From Paenibacillus protaetiae (GTDB taxonomy: Bacteria; Bacillota; Bacilli; Paenibacillales; Paenibacillaceae): a DNA stretch of 64,000 nt. Below the pieces are notes generated by a model. The model had not been told where the DNA came from, ran no database searches, and saw only the letters and a program-made list of their open reading frames with translations. The position numbers were made by a program, and so were the translations under genes. The stretch spans positions 1,798,001 through 1,862,000 of the forward strand of contig NZ_CP035492.1 of assembly GCF_004135365.1 (NCBI RefSeq), given 5' to 3'. Positions 28,779-37,464 of this stretch are shown here, one piece after another (the stretch's first letter is position 1; each line of letters begins with the position of its first letter).

Positions 28779-28802
28779 TTAAGTATGGTCTGCTGCTGTG
28801 CG

Positions 28803-29771
28803 CTATTGCGACAGGCGAAGCGCCAGTTCATACAATTCCATATTAAACGGTTTTTTCGTATTGACGATCGTTTCGATATCCGTTGCCACGAGCTTGCTGT
28901 TAATAACGCCGCAGCCTTTGCCGGATTCGCCGGCCATCAGCTGCTGCACAGCGAAATCGCCCAAACGGCTCGCCAAAATACGGTCGATAGCGGTTGGCGT
29001 TCCGCCGCGCTGAATATGCCCAAGCACCGTTACGCGCGCATCAAGTCCGGTTTCGTTCGTAATTTCACGGGTAACGTCTTCACCTTTTGCTGCGCCTTCC
29101 GCGATGACGATAATGCTGTGGCGTTTGCCTTTTTCAAAATTTGCTTTCATCCGTTCGGAAACTTCTTTTATATCATAAGGGACTTCCGGCACAATAATCG
29201 TCTCCGCACCGCTCGCTAGTCCGGCATGCAAAGCGATATCGCCGCAATGGCGGCCCATTACTTCCACTACCGATGCACGTTCATGCGAGCTCATCGTATC
29301 GCGGATTTTGTTGATTGCATCCACAACAATGCTTACAGCCGTGTCGAACCCGATTGTAGCGTCCGTAAACGGAATATCATTATCAATCGTTCCAGGCAAT
29401 CCCATCGTTTTGATGCCCAGCTTGCTCAGCTTGTTTGCCCCTTGGTAAGAACCGTCGCCGCCAATGACAACCAAACCGTCGATACCGCGCGAACGGAGCA
29501 CTTCCGCACCGCGCTGCTGCCCTTCTGAGGTGAGAAATTCTTTACAGCGCGCCGTTTGCAGCACCGTACCGCCGCGTTGAAGAATATCGCCCACGCTGCG
29601 CAGATCCATTTGGCGCAAATCGTCATTCAGCAGCCCTTGATAACCGCGCTGGACGCCATAAACCTCCAGTCCGTTATACAATGCGCTTCTGACAACAGCA
29701 CGAACGGCTGCGTTCATGCCTTGCGAATCCCCTCCACTGGTTAAAACGGCGATTGATTTCACTGCTGACAT
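28803..29771 (-). CDS. pfkA: ATP-dependent 6-phosphofructokinase
   Basis: The protein has 322 residues, typical of bacterial PfkA. ATP site: IAVLTSGGDSQGMNAAVRAVV. Further motifs are the nucleotide loop VVIGGDGSYQGA and the catalytic LPGTIDNDIPFTDATIGFDTA with the catalytic base Asp. VVEVMGRHCGDIALHAGLASGA also matches. It makes fructose 1,6-bisphosphate in glycolysis. In many Bacillales accA lies before and pyk after pfkA, but here neither is adjacent; the terpene synthase gene precedes it instead. Confidence 0.96.
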   Translation of the reverse strand: MSAVKSIAVLTSGGDSQGMNAAVRAVVRSALYNGLEVYGVQRGYQGLLNDDLRQMDLRSVGDILQRGGTVLQTARCKEFLTSEGQQRGAEVLRSRGIDGLVVIGGDGSYQGANKLSKLGIKTMGLPGTIDNDIPFTDATIGFDTAVSIVVDAINKIRDTMSSHERASVVEVMGRHCGDIALHAGLASGAETIIVPEVPYDIKEVSERMKANFEKGKRHSIIVIAEGAAKGEDVTREITNETGLDARVTVLGHIQRGGTPTAIDRILASRLGDFAVQQLMAGESGKGCGVINSKLVATDIETIVNTKKPFNMELYELALRLSQ

Positions 29772-29804
29772 GTGTCATTCCCCCATAAGCATCATAATAA
29801 TATG

Positions 29805-30887
29805 TCAAGCCTGCTGCCGGCGGATCCATACGCTGTTGACCAAAAAGAAAACCCGGGTGAGCGGACTTCTTTTCATCAATTTCCGGGTCACCATACGTAC
29901 TTCCGCTTGACCACGCACCTTCGGATCTGACAAATAAAGGGCGAGCAAGCCTTCAATAATTAAGCGATGAAATTTGGAACCCGGCAGTACAACCACATCT
30001 TCGCGGGCTCTTCTGGCAATCATGGACATACGCTCTGCAAGAAGTGTGTAATTGTCATAATAATTGCAAAAATTAAGATCGCCGCCTTGGACATCCTCTT
30101 CCTGATCAATTAAATAATCAAGCAGAATATGCAGGCCGCATACATGCGGGAAATATGTATTTTTAATCGCATCAGCTTCCCGGGCAGTTAGCCCTTCGCT
30201 GCCGGCAGCGAGAAAAAGCGTAAACATGCCTAACGTTGAACCGGTAGCCGCGGCAAATTCGTTCCATTGTAATTCCGGGTAACGGCTGCGGTACGGCTCC
30301 CACCAGGCGAGCAGGCGCGGCTCGCGCAATTCGCGGCGAATGTGCTTGTACACTTGAAGGTCGCTGTATAACATCACCAGTTCCGTTACAGCGCTCTGGA
30401 CGCTGGCGTAAGAAGGCAAATTTGCGGCATGGCGCTGGCAAGTCTGCACCAAATGGCGCAAATAGCCGCCATCATCCTTCTCGTTATGCAAAGCGTAATA
30501 ATCTTGAAGCTCCGCGCCGGGATGAACAGCATCCAGCATAGATTGGTGCAGCTGCCGAAAATCATCCGGATCAAGCGAAGTGCTTCGGTCGCATAAATTA
30601 TCCAAATAATCGCTAATCGTCTGAAGCGCGACAATAAGCGGAATGAGCGTGTTTCGCTGCTCCAAATTAGCCGCCGCATATACGGCGCCGCCTTGGCAAT
30701 GAAACTTCTTGCTGGTTAGGCTGTCCAGCGCCTGCGCACGAAGCTCCGGATCGGGGATCCGTTCGGCAAAAGCGCGCAGCTGCCGTAATTCGTGCTCGAC
30801 ACTGGGCAGGACATATTTATACACGCGATACATAAGCTTAAATGGGCTTTGGGGGATATGCCGGCCGTCTAATTTTGCTGCTCTCAT
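29805..30887 (-). CDS. ytpB: Tetraprenyl-beta-curcumene synthase-like terpene cyclase (DUF2600)
   Basis: About 360 residues, like Bacillus YtpB, which cyclises a C35 prenyl diphosphate to a monocyclic sesquarterpene found with spores. Characteristic segments are KFHCQGGAVYAA, ALQTISDYLDNLCDRS and HILLDYLIDQEEDVQGGDLNF. The two Asp-rich stretches probably bind magnesium and diphosphate. GGAGG lies 6 bases before the ATG at 30887; the ATG at 30890 is also possible. A small unknown gene precedes it by 20 bases and pfkA follows it. Confidence 0.88.
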   Translation of the reverse strand: MRAAKLDGRHIPQSPFKLMYRVYKYVLPSVEHELRQLRAFAERIPDPELRAQALDSLTSKKFHCQGGAVYAAANLEQRNTLIPLIVALQTISDYLDNLCDRSTSLDPDDFRQLHQSMLDAVHPGAELQDYYALHNEKDDGGYLRHLVQTCQRHAANLPSYASVQSAVTELVMLYSDLQVYKHIRRELREPRLLAWWEPYRSRYPELQWNEFAAATGSTLGMFTLFLAAGSEGLTAREADAIKNTYFPHVCGLHILLDYLIDQEEDVQGGDLNFCNYYDNYTLLAERMSMIARRAREDVVVLPGSKFHRLIIEGLLALYLSDPKVRGQAEVRMVTRKLMKRSPLTRVFFLVNSVWIRRQQA

Positions 30888-30907
30888 CATACCCCTCCAA
30901 TCCTAGT

Positions 30908-31225
30908 TTAACGATGAGGCCTGCTATCAACCTCTTGATCGGCACGATACCAAATGAGTAAATCATTAATGCGGCTGGCATATTCGGCAATTTCCGTATT
31001 CAGCCTGCACGAAACCTCAAAGTTGTCTTCTTGGTTCAGCTGATCCTGCTTCCGGTTAATAACCGTTTCCAGTTGTTTGACGAGGTCCGGAATCGATCCG
31101 CGGATCCATTCCCATCTTGCCACGATAGCGGCTTGTTCGTCCGGCTCCAGCTCATGCCACAATCCATCAACGGCCGGCAGCAATAACCCAAGCCTGTCAT
31201 CCCGCTTAAAATGGTCATTTATCAT
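30908..31225 (-). CDS. Hypothetical 105-residue protein beside ytpB
   Basis: I do not recognise a family. The protein is acidic, helical and Trp-rich (DGLWHELEPDEQAAIVARWEWIRGSIPDL), with a probable coiled coil at about 45-85 and no membrane segment. GGAGG lies 7 bases before the ATG at 31225. The 20-base gap to the terpene synthase gene suggests one transcript, so it could be an accessory of that enzyme. That link is inference only. Confidence 0.7.
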   Translation of the reverse strand: MINDHFKRDDRLGLLLPAVDGLWHELEPDEQAAIVARWEWIRGSIPDLVKQLETVINRKQDQLNQEDNFEVSCRLNTEIAEYASRINDLLIWYRADQEVDSRPHR

Positions 31226-31384
31226 CCAAGAACCTCCAACACTAATGTACCATTTCAACCGTTAATAATCCAGCATCCGCGCCAGATCCAAACATTATTG
31301 CCGGAAAAATGGCTGCGTAAAGTGCATTTCATGCTATACTTGGACAGAAAAACAGGAAATTAACATAACGGAGATGCAACCACA

Positions 31385-32569
31385 ATGGACTTATCTGCCT
31401 CAGTGCAAACCAAATCCGCCTCTGCCAAAAAAGAAACGCTGGCGCTCCGGGGGTATACGTTTGCGGTTTATACAACGCAAGCGGTTGTGACATCCTTTTT
31501 GCCGCTTTATTTTTTGGACGGCGGGTATTCGGAGCAGCAAATCGGGCTGCTTTATTCGACTGGACCCATTATTTCGATCGTCAGCAACTTAATTATGGGT
31601 CTAGCAAGCGACCGGTACCGTACGGTCAAAAAGCTGCTGATCCTGTTGCTGTTCGGCCAGCTGGCTGCGATGGCGGCTTTGTTTCCCGCACAGCATTTTG
31701 CGGTCGTGTGCCTTATTATGGCGGCCTTTTATTTTTTCCAGACGCCGATGAATCCGCTGACGGACAGCATGATTTTACTGTCCAGCCAATATACCAAAAC
31801 GCCGTACGCGCTCATTCGGATTTTCGGATCGCTTGGTTTTGCGTTGGCAGCTTATTTTCTTGGACTCGTGCTGAAGGCGACTGGACCCAACTGGACGCTG
31901 CCGCTTGCGTGGATGACCATTTCGCTCACGCTCATTTTAGCGTTTTTCCTCCGGGACTATAGAGCCGGATCTTCCAAAATGGATTTTTCCGGCTTTTTTA
32001 AAGTAGTAGGAAATAAGCATGTCGTTATTTTTTTCAGTATTATATTGCTGGTTTCGATACCTCACCGGATGTATGAAGGTTTCCTTGCCGTGAGCATGCG
32101 CCAGATGGGCGCAAGCCAGTCGCTGATCGGGCTTGCTTGGCTGGCTTCGGCAGCCAGTGAAATTCCGATTTTGTTCCTGCTCGGCAAATACGGCCACCGG
32201 TTTAAGGAGCTGCCGCTCCTCGCCCTGGCCGCTCTGATGTACGGCATTCGTTTCTGGATTAACAGCCAGGTGTCCGACCCGCACTGGATCATCGTGACAC
32301 AGTTCATGCACAGCGTTTCGTTCGGCATCTTTTTCTCCACGGCGCTGCGCTACATTTCGCATATGATTCCGGATGAATACCGGGCGTCCGGCCAGGCGGT
32401 ATTTACCGTCATCTGGCTTGGCCTGGCCGGCGCATTAAGCGGCACATTCGGCGGCATGCTGTATGAGCAGCTCGGCAGAACAGCCTTTTTCCAAACGGCT
32501 TCTGTTCTGGGTATCGCGGCTTCGGCCGCTTTCCTGCTGAACCATATCTGGTTAAATAAGAAGCCATGA
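31385..32569 (+). CDS. Major facilitator superfamily transporter
   Basis: The protein has 394 residues and 12 predicted membrane segments. The cytoplasmic 2-3 loop motif is MGLASDRYRTVKKLL. It looks closest to the LacY-like/nucleoside-type MFS_1 branch, with MILLSSQYTKTPYALIRIFGSLGFALA and a Glu in the eighth segment region. The substrate cannot be told. GGAG lies 11 bases before the ATG. It is a single-gene unit with a strong terminator, divergent from the ytpB group. Confidence 0.85.
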   Translation: MDLSASVQTKSASAKKETLALRGYTFAVYTTQAVVTSFLPLYFLDGGYSEQQIGLLYSTGPIISIVSNLIMGLASDRYRTVKKLLILLLFGQLAAMAALFPAQHFAVVCLIMAAFYFFQTPMNPLTDSMILLSSQYTKTPYALIRIFGSLGFALAAYFLGLVLKATGPNWTLPLAWMTISLTLILAFFLRDYRAGSSKMDFSGFFKVVGNKHVVIFFSIILLVSIPHRMYEGFLAVSMRQMGASQSLIGLAWLASAASEIPILFLLGKYGHRFKELPLLALAALMYGIRFWINSQVSDPHWIIVTQFMHSVSFGIFFSTALRYISHMIPDEYRASGQAVFTVIWLGLAGALSGTFGGMLYEQLGRTAFFQTASVLGIAASAAFLLNHIWLNKKP

Positions 32570-32585
32570 CATTAACGGAAGCAGC

Positions 32586-32622
32586 AAAAAAAAGACGGAG
32601 CCGTCATGGCTCCGTCTTTTTT
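32586..32622 (+). terminator. Terminator of the MFS gene
   Basis: AAAAGACGGAGCC and GGCTCCGTCTTTT with a 5-base loop and a T run. Confidence 0.9.
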
Positions 32623-32675
32623 ACTTGTGGCAAGGTCTGTGCGTGAAATTGTACTGTACCCGTACAGCCTTAAGG

Positions 32676-32712
32676 AAAAGAAGCTTCGCGAGTGGACGCG
32701 AAGCTTCTTTCA
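32676..32712 (-). terminator. Cold shock gene terminator
   Basis: AGAAGCTTCGCG and its exact complement with a 6-base loop, read into TTTTCC on the minus strand. Confidence 0.75.
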
Positions 32713-32737
32713 TTTTACACAAGAAGATTGTCAAATT

Positions 32738-32935
32738 TTATAATTTAACAACGTTAGCCGCTTGCGGACCGCGGTTGCCTTCTGTGATATCAAACTCAAC
32801 TTCTTGTCCTTCATCCAAAGATTTGAAACCTTCGCCTTGGATTGCAGAGAAGTGAACGAATACGTCGTCTCCGTTCTCAACTTGGATAAAGCCGTAGCCT
32901 TTCTCTGCGTTAAACCATTTAACTGTTCCTTTCAA
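32738..32935 (-). CDS. cspB: Cold shock protein (CspB/CspD type)
   Basis: The protein has 65 residues. It is a single OB fold with RNP1 KGYGFIQV and RNP2 VFVHFSAI. It binds single-stranded RNA and DNA and prevents unwanted mRNA structure. AGGAGG lies 7 bases upstream. The gene has its own promoter and leader hairpin and its own terminator. One of several paralogues is to be expected in such genomes, so the letter of the symbol is tentative. Confidence 0.95.
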   Translation of the reverse strand: MKGTVKWFNAEKGYGFIQVENGDDVFVHFSAIQGEGFKSLDEGQEVEFDITEGNRGPQAANVVKL

Positions 32936-32984
32936 ATGAACAACCTCCTAAAAATGACCGCCGATTAAACCGGCGAATGTCTAC

Positions 32985-33013
32985 ATTATACAGTTTCAAA
33001 CTGGAAAAAGCAA
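32985..33013 (-). promoter_or_regulatory. Cold shock gene promoter and leader
   Basis: Minus strand: TTGCTT (33008-33013), 17 bases and TATAAT (32985-32990). The short leader contains a GCCG/CGGC hairpin (about 32958-32975) before the ribosome site. The -35 abuts the stop codon of the upstream methyltransferase gene. Confidence 0.7.
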
Positions 33014-33715
33014 TCAATTCGTAATTCTCAAAAAAAATGGTGATCCGGGAATAAAAGGAAGCCTCGACGGGAACAGCTCCGGTTTCCCGCCCGCCTGTAT
33101 AACAGCATTCATCAGCTCATCCAGTCCCGGATACGGTTCCCATGAAAGTGAAACGAGCGGATAAATGCGGACCTCGCCGCCCGGTTTGCATACACGCATC
33201 ATTTCCAGAACTGAATCAATATGGAATTTATGCCCGAACTGCTCCGCATATAGAAACAAAAAATGGCTGCACAACACAAGCGAAAATCGCCCGCTCTCAA
33301 ATGGCAGCTTCGGCAGCGCTCCCTGCACATAATGCGGCCGGCCCTGCTCGCTTAAGCAGTGGGCTGCGAATGTATCCAGCGACTTCATCCGATTGGCCCG
33401 GTGCGCCTCCGGACTGCCGTAATAACTCCAATCATAAATAGGTGCGATTTGTTGAAGCTTGCCCGTAGAAATATCAATCTCTTCCGCCGCTTCCCGGATC
33501 CAGCCGCTTGTTTCGGGGCCGTACCGCGGATCAACGGCATAGGCCGTTCCTTCCTTATTCAGCTCCGCCGTAAACGACGATCCGCCTGCCGCAATGTCCA
33601 GCACTTCGCCTTCTCTCAGCCGGCTCACATCCAAATCAAACATCCGGACATACTCCGCATAAGAACGGCATGTCATCGCAACGCCAGCCTGCTCGTATTT
33701 CGCTGCCTTCTTCAT
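33014..33715 (-). CDS. Class I SAM-dependent methyltransferase
   Basis: About 233 residues. The SAM-binding motif I is EVLDIAAGGSSFTAEL, followed by an acidic loop (YAVDPRYG). The post-I region GRFSLVLCSHFLFLY and MMRVCKPGGEVRIYPL mark the Rossmann-like core. Substrate is unknown. The start is uncertain: ATG at 33715 has AGAGGAG 8 bases upstream, while ATGs at 33733 and 33748 are also in frame. It is upstream of the cold shock gene on the same strand. Confidence 0.8.
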   Translation of the reverse strand: MKKAAKYEQAGVAMTCRSYAEYVRMFDLDVSRLREGEVLDIAAGGSSFTAELNKEGTAYAVDPRYGPETSGWIREAAEEIDISTGKLQQIAPIYDWSYYGSPEAHRANRMKSLDTFAAHCLSEQGRPHYVQGALPKLPFESGRFSLVLCSHFLFLYAEQFGHKFHIDSVLEMMRVCKPGGEVRIYPLVSLSWEPYPGLDELMNAVIQAGGKPELFPSRLPFIPGSPFFLRITN

Positions 33716-33885
33716 CCTTCTTGCTCCTCTCATCTCTGCTCTGCTCATCGCAATTTCACTCTTCTCCGAGGAAATTAATCCACATTTTACCATGGTCACT
33801 TGTTGATTTCCATCCCCCAAATTATTATGATGGGGAGATAGCAAAGACGTTAATCCTGCGACTTTGCAGAAAGGTGGAGCTGCAT

Positions 33886-34119
33886 ATGTTCAAGAAACAC
33901 GAAATATACAAAAAGGATAAATACAATATGCTGACGGTGGAGGTGCAGGGCAAAACGCTGATCGTCCGCGAAATATCGGAGGAGTGGGGCGAAGAATGCC
34001 ATACGTTCGTCAGCCGCCCCCAAATGATGCATTGGGCGGAAAACCGCTTCCGCGTCTCCGATTTTGAAGGCAATGAACAGGAACGGCAGTCCATTCTGGC
34101 CGCATTACGGTCGGTATAA
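33886..34119 (+). CDS. Hypothetical 77-residue protein
   Basis: I do not recognise a family. It begins with a basic patch (MFKKHEIYKKDKYN), then a compact mixed fold rich in Glu and Trp (REISEEWGEECHTFVSRPQ). It has no membrane segment. AAGGTGGAG lies 6-9 bases before the ATG at 33886. Codon use resembles its neighbours. Confidence 0.65.
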   Translation: MFKKHEIYKKDKYNMLTVEVQGKTLIVREISEEWGEECHTFVSRPQMMHWAENRFRVSDFEGNEQERQSILAALRSV

Positions 34120-34228
34120 CGGGGCAATTCCGTTCCCGCAGGCAGGATAAAGCTGCCAAGCGGCGAAATTAACCGTATGCGGACGTAAAGCCGCTCACTG
34201 CAGCAATGGAAAGGACTAACCGACAGGC

Positions 34229-34405
34229 ATGGATTTTACGGCTACTATTATATTTATTATTGCGGCGTTTGTGCTGGGAGGCGTGGTCATTCTACAGCGC
34301 AATTCCATCCCGGAACGGATGAGACGCCCGCTTGCGCTCATTTCGATCGCACTGATTGCATTTGCTTTCTTTTTGCTTGTGTACGGTTTGGCGACAATGG
34401 GTTAG
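34229..34405 (+). CDS. Small membrane protein, 58 residues
   Basis: Two hydrophobic helices (ATIIFIIAAFVLGGVVIL and LALISIALIAFAFFLLVYGLA) are joined by a basic loop (QRNSIPERMRRP), a common YtpI-like layout. The ribosome site AAAGGA is weak and about 13 bases away. No function can be given. Confidence 0.55.
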   Translation: MDFTATIIFIIAAFVLGGVVILQRNSIPERMRRPLALISIALIAFAFFLLVYGLATMG

Positions 34406-34497
34406 CCGGCTGACCAAGCCTTCATCTCTCGCGGCGACATACTGTAAGGCCGGTTTGGGGCATACTACCAGCAAAATGTGCCCGCGAGGTGATTGGC

Positions 34498-34629
34498 TTG
34501 AAATGGCTGCCCCTATTGCTAGCTATAGTGTTGATACCAGGCTCAGGCTTCGCCGCTCCGCTGGACGACGCAAAACCTGCTTCGACGCATTCAACCCCGA
34601 CTATAACCGATTTAAGGAGGAATTCGACG
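34498..34629 (+). other. In-frame upstream extension of pepF encoding a signal-peptide-like sequence
   Basis: A TTG at 34498, with GAGGTGA 7 bases upstream, opens a frame that runs without stop into pepF. The first residues, MKWLPLLLAIVLIPGSGFAA, look like a classical signal peptide. A Thr/Ser/Pro linker follows. It could make a minor exported form of PepF. It may equally be chance, because the canonical start at 34630 has a far better ribosome site. Confidence 0.3.
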
Positions 34630-36420
34630 ATGAGCCAATTGAAAAAAAGATCCGAATCGGCACCGGAAACCCGCTGGAAGCTGGAAGACCTGGTGCCAAG
34701 CCAGGCTGCTTGGGATGAGGAATATAAGCAAGCCAAAGCACTGATTCAGAAAGCCTCTTCTTTTGAAGGAAAGCTTGCAGACGCTGCGCAGCTGAAAGCG
34801 GCTTTTGAGCTGGAGGATGAGCTCTCGCTGCATGTGGAACGCCTGTATGTGTACGCCAATATGAAGCATCACGAAGATACGGCTGAGCCCGAATTTCAGG
34901 CATTATCGGAGAAATCGAAAAAGCTGAGCGTTGAAACCGGGGAAGCGTTGTCGTTTATTACGCCGGAAGTGTTGTCCTTATCCGATGAGCAGCTGGATGC
35001 TTTCATTCATGACCCGGGTTTGGCCAAATACCGCCACACGCTGGAAGAGATGCGCCGCCAGAAAGCGCATATTCTTTCCAAAAACGAAGAAGCGCTGCTT
35101 GCCCAGGTCGGCAACATCAGCTCGACGCCAAGCACCGTCTTCAGCCTGCTTAACAATGCGGACCTTAAATTCCCGAAAATCAAAAACGAAAAAGGCGAAC
35201 TCGTCGATTTGACGCATGGCAGCTACATACAATTTCTGGAGAGCAAAAACCGCGACGTCCGCCGCGAAGCGTTCAAAGCGGTGTACGAAACATACGGCAA
35301 GCTGAAAAACACGTTAGGCGCAACGCTTAATGCGAACATTGCCAAAAACGTATTTTATGCCAAAGCCCGCAAATATCCTTCCGTTCTGAATATGTCGCTG
35401 TACGGCGATAACATTCCGGAGTCGGTATACACGAATCTGATCGACACCATCCATAAACATCTGCCGCTCATGTACCGTTACATGGAGCTGCGCAAAAAGC
35501 TGCTTGGCGTTGACGAGCTGCATATGTACGATTTATTTGCGCCGCTGGTGGATGAATTTGATATGAACATTACGTACGAAGAGGCGAAATCGACGGTAAA
35601 AGAAAGCTTGAAGCCGCTGGGCGAAGATTATTTGAGCCATCTGCAGGAAGGCTTCGACAACGGCTGGATTGACGTCTACGAGAACGAAGGCAAGCGAAGC
35701 GGCGCCTACAGCTGGGGCGCTTACGGCACGCATCCTTACGTGCTGCTGAACCATAACGATAACTTGAACAGCATGTTTACGCTGGCGCATGAAATGGGCC
35801 ACGCGCTCCATTCGTATTATTCGGACCATAACCAGAACTACCGCGACGCGCAATACACGATTTTCCTTGCGGAAGTCGCTTCGACTTTAAATGAAGCGCT
35901 GTTAATGGATTATTTGCTGAACAAATCAACGGATCCGAAGGAAAAAATGTACCTGCTGACGTATTACGCCGACCAGTTCCGCACGACGGTGTTCCGCCAA
36001 ACGATGTTTGCGGAATTCGAGAAAATCATTCATGAGCGGACAGAGCAAGGCGAATCGCTGACGCCGCAGGAGCTCAGCAAAATTTATTACGACCTGAACG
36101 TGCTGTATTACGGCCCGGGCATGGTCAGCGACAAAGAAATTGAAATGGAATGGGCGCGTATTCCCCATTTCTACACGAGCTTCTATGTGTACAAATACGC
36201 AACCGGCTTCTCGGCGGCTACCAGCTTTGCGAAGCAAATTATGGATGAAGGCGCTCCGGCCGTTGACCGCTACCTCGGTTTCCTGAAGAGCGGCGGCAGC
36301 GACTTCTCGATCAATATTTTGAAAAAAGCGGGCGTCGACATGTCGAGTCCGGAGCCAATCGAACAAGCGATGAGCGTATTCGAAAGCTTGATCGAGCAAA
36401 TGGAACAGCTTACGAAATAA
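34630..36420 (+). CDS. pepF: Oligoendopeptidase F (M3B family)
   Basis: The protein has 596 residues. It is a cytoplasmic zinc peptidase cleaving peptides of roughly 7-17 residues. The zinc site is FTLAHEMGHALHSYYSD (HExxH) with the downstream Glu in AEVASTLNEALL. The family C-terminus YKYATGFSAATSFAKQI is present. The ATG at 34630 follows AAGGAGG by 9 bases and gives the normal family start (SQLKKRSESAPETRWKLEDL). A longer in-frame start with a signal-like sequence is listed separately. Confidence 0.95.
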   Translation: MSQLKKRSESAPETRWKLEDLVPSQAAWDEEYKQAKALIQKASSFEGKLADAAQLKAAFELEDELSLHVERLYVYANMKHHEDTAEPEFQALSEKSKKLSVETGEALSFITPEVLSLSDEQLDAFIHDPGLAKYRHTLEEMRRQKAHILSKNEEALLAQVGNISSTPSTVFSLLNNADLKFPKIKNEKGELVDLTHGSYIQFLESKNRDVRREAFKAVYETYGKLKNTLGATLNANIAKNVFYAKARKYPSVLNMSLYGDNIPESVYTNLIDTIHKHLPLMYRYMELRKKLLGVDELHMYDLFAPLVDEFDMNITYEEAKSTVKESLKPLGEDYLSHLQEGFDNGWIDVYENEGKRSGAYSWGAYGTHPYVLLNHNDNLNSMFTLAHEMGHALHSYYSDHNQNYRDAQYTIFLAEVASTLNEALLMDYLLNKSTDPKEKMYLLTYYADQFRTTVFRQTMFAEFEKIIHERTEQGESLTPQELSKIYYDLNVLYYGPGMVSDKEIEMEWARIPHFYTSFYVYKYATGFSAATSFAKQIMDEGAPAVDRYLGFLKSGGSDFSINILKKAGVDMSSPEPIEQAMSVFESLIEQMEQLTK

Positions 36421-36452
36421 TTGGCCCTGACAGGCAAATTACAAGTAGCATC

Positions 36453-36488
36453 AAAGCGGCATTCTTTCGCGAATGCCGCTTTTTTTAT
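36453..36488 (+). terminator. pepF terminator
   Basis: AAAGCGGCATTC and GAATGCCGCTTT with a 6-base loop, then a T run. Confidence 0.9.
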
Positions 36489-36604
36489 TGCGTCTCTTGC
36501 ATTCCATTAAGACGCTGGTAATGGGAGAAACCGCGTGGACCCCTCACAAAGCCAAATCAGCCCCGGCTCCGGTCCGCGCTGCTTGAGCTATAAGATAAGG
36601 CAGC

Positions 36605-36635
36605 AAAAGGGCTGCTGCATTATAGCAGCAGCCCT
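36605..36635 (-). terminator. Terminator of the capA-GDPD-DUF92 operon
   Basis: An 11-bp perfect stem AGGGCTGCTGC/GCAGCAGCCCT with a 6-base loop leads into TTTT on the minus strand. The DUF92 stop codon (36620-36622) lies in the loop region. Confidence 0.75.
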
Positions 36636-37444
36636 ATAAGCCAGCCGAGCAAGCCGGCGAAGACGGACGACAGGAGGTTCACCCTGTCGTTGTTCAGCCA
36701 GGCGAAGCCGCGCGTGCGTTCCGCCGCCTGCCCGCAATGGGCGGCGCGTTCGGTTTCGCTGCCGCATACCCGGCAGCGGTACATCGCTTGGCCGGTCGCG
36801 CCGAGCAGCGAATCGGCGAAGCAGCCGGCGAGGCCGGCCGCGGCTGCGGCGGCCAGCGCCGCCAAAGGGCTTGCTCCCGCAGGGGCAAGCAGCGCGGCAA
36901 CCGCGCCAATGGCGGCGGCGCCGCATAGCGCCGCCAGGCTGCCAAGCGGCGTAACGCCGCCGCTTGTGCCGGACGGAACGCGCCGGCCGGTCGTCACCGA
37001 CCGCGGCGCGGAGCGGCTGAGGGCGCCGATTTCCGTCGCCCATGTATCCGCATTGACAGAAGCCATTACGCCTATAAAAGCGTACAGCCAGCCGATATGC
37101 GGATGGATGGCATGTGCCGCGCAAAGCAGCAGCCCGGCACCGCCGTTTGCCCAAACTTGTCCCGCATCGCGGCGGCCGGTTTTTTCGTAGTTAGTTTCTG
37201 CTGCCGCCTTGGCGCGATGCCGTTTTTTCCATTTGGACCACAACGATGAGGTCACAAAAAAAGTAAGGAGCAGTGCAAACCATACCGGCTCGCCCAGCGT
37301 TACAAATCCCGTTCCCATCAGAACGGCCGACCACGCTCCGGACGCGGATAAAGAACGGAGCTTATACGCAGCCGCCGCAATAAGGCCGCTGCCGGCCATA
37401 CCGGCCAGCAGCCGAAGCCACCAATCCTCCATGATGCCCACCAT
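36620..37444 (-). CDS. DUF92 family integral membrane protein
   Basis: About 274 residues with six to eight membrane segments. Family motifs are GMAGSGLIAAAAYKLRSLSASGAW, FIGVMASVNADTWATEIG, the Gly/Ser loop VPSGTSGGVTPLGS and AWLNNDRVNLLSS at the end. Plant relatives (VTE6) are phytyl-phosphate kinases, which suggests an isoprenoid phosphate kinase role, unproven in bacteria. The Ala-rich middle has higher GC than its neighbours. AAAGGAG precedes the ATG at 37444; a GTG at 37447 is equivalent. It is last of three genes. Confidence 0.8.
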   Translation of the reverse strand: MVGIMEDWWLRLLAGMAGSGLIAAAAYKLRSLSASGAWSAVLMGTGFVTLGEPVWFALLLTFFVTSSLWSKWKKRHRAKAAAETNYEKTGRRDAGQVWANGGAGLLLCAAHAIHPHIGWLYAFIGVMASVNADTWATEIGALSRSAPRSVTTGRRVPSGTSGGVTPLGSLAALCGAAAIGAVAALLAPAGASPLAALAAAAAAGLAGCFADSLLGATGQAMYRCRVCGSETERAAHCGQAAERTRGFAWLNNDRVNLLSSVFAGLLGWLIGLLL

Positions 37445-37464
37445 CACCTGCTGCTCCTTTGCAT

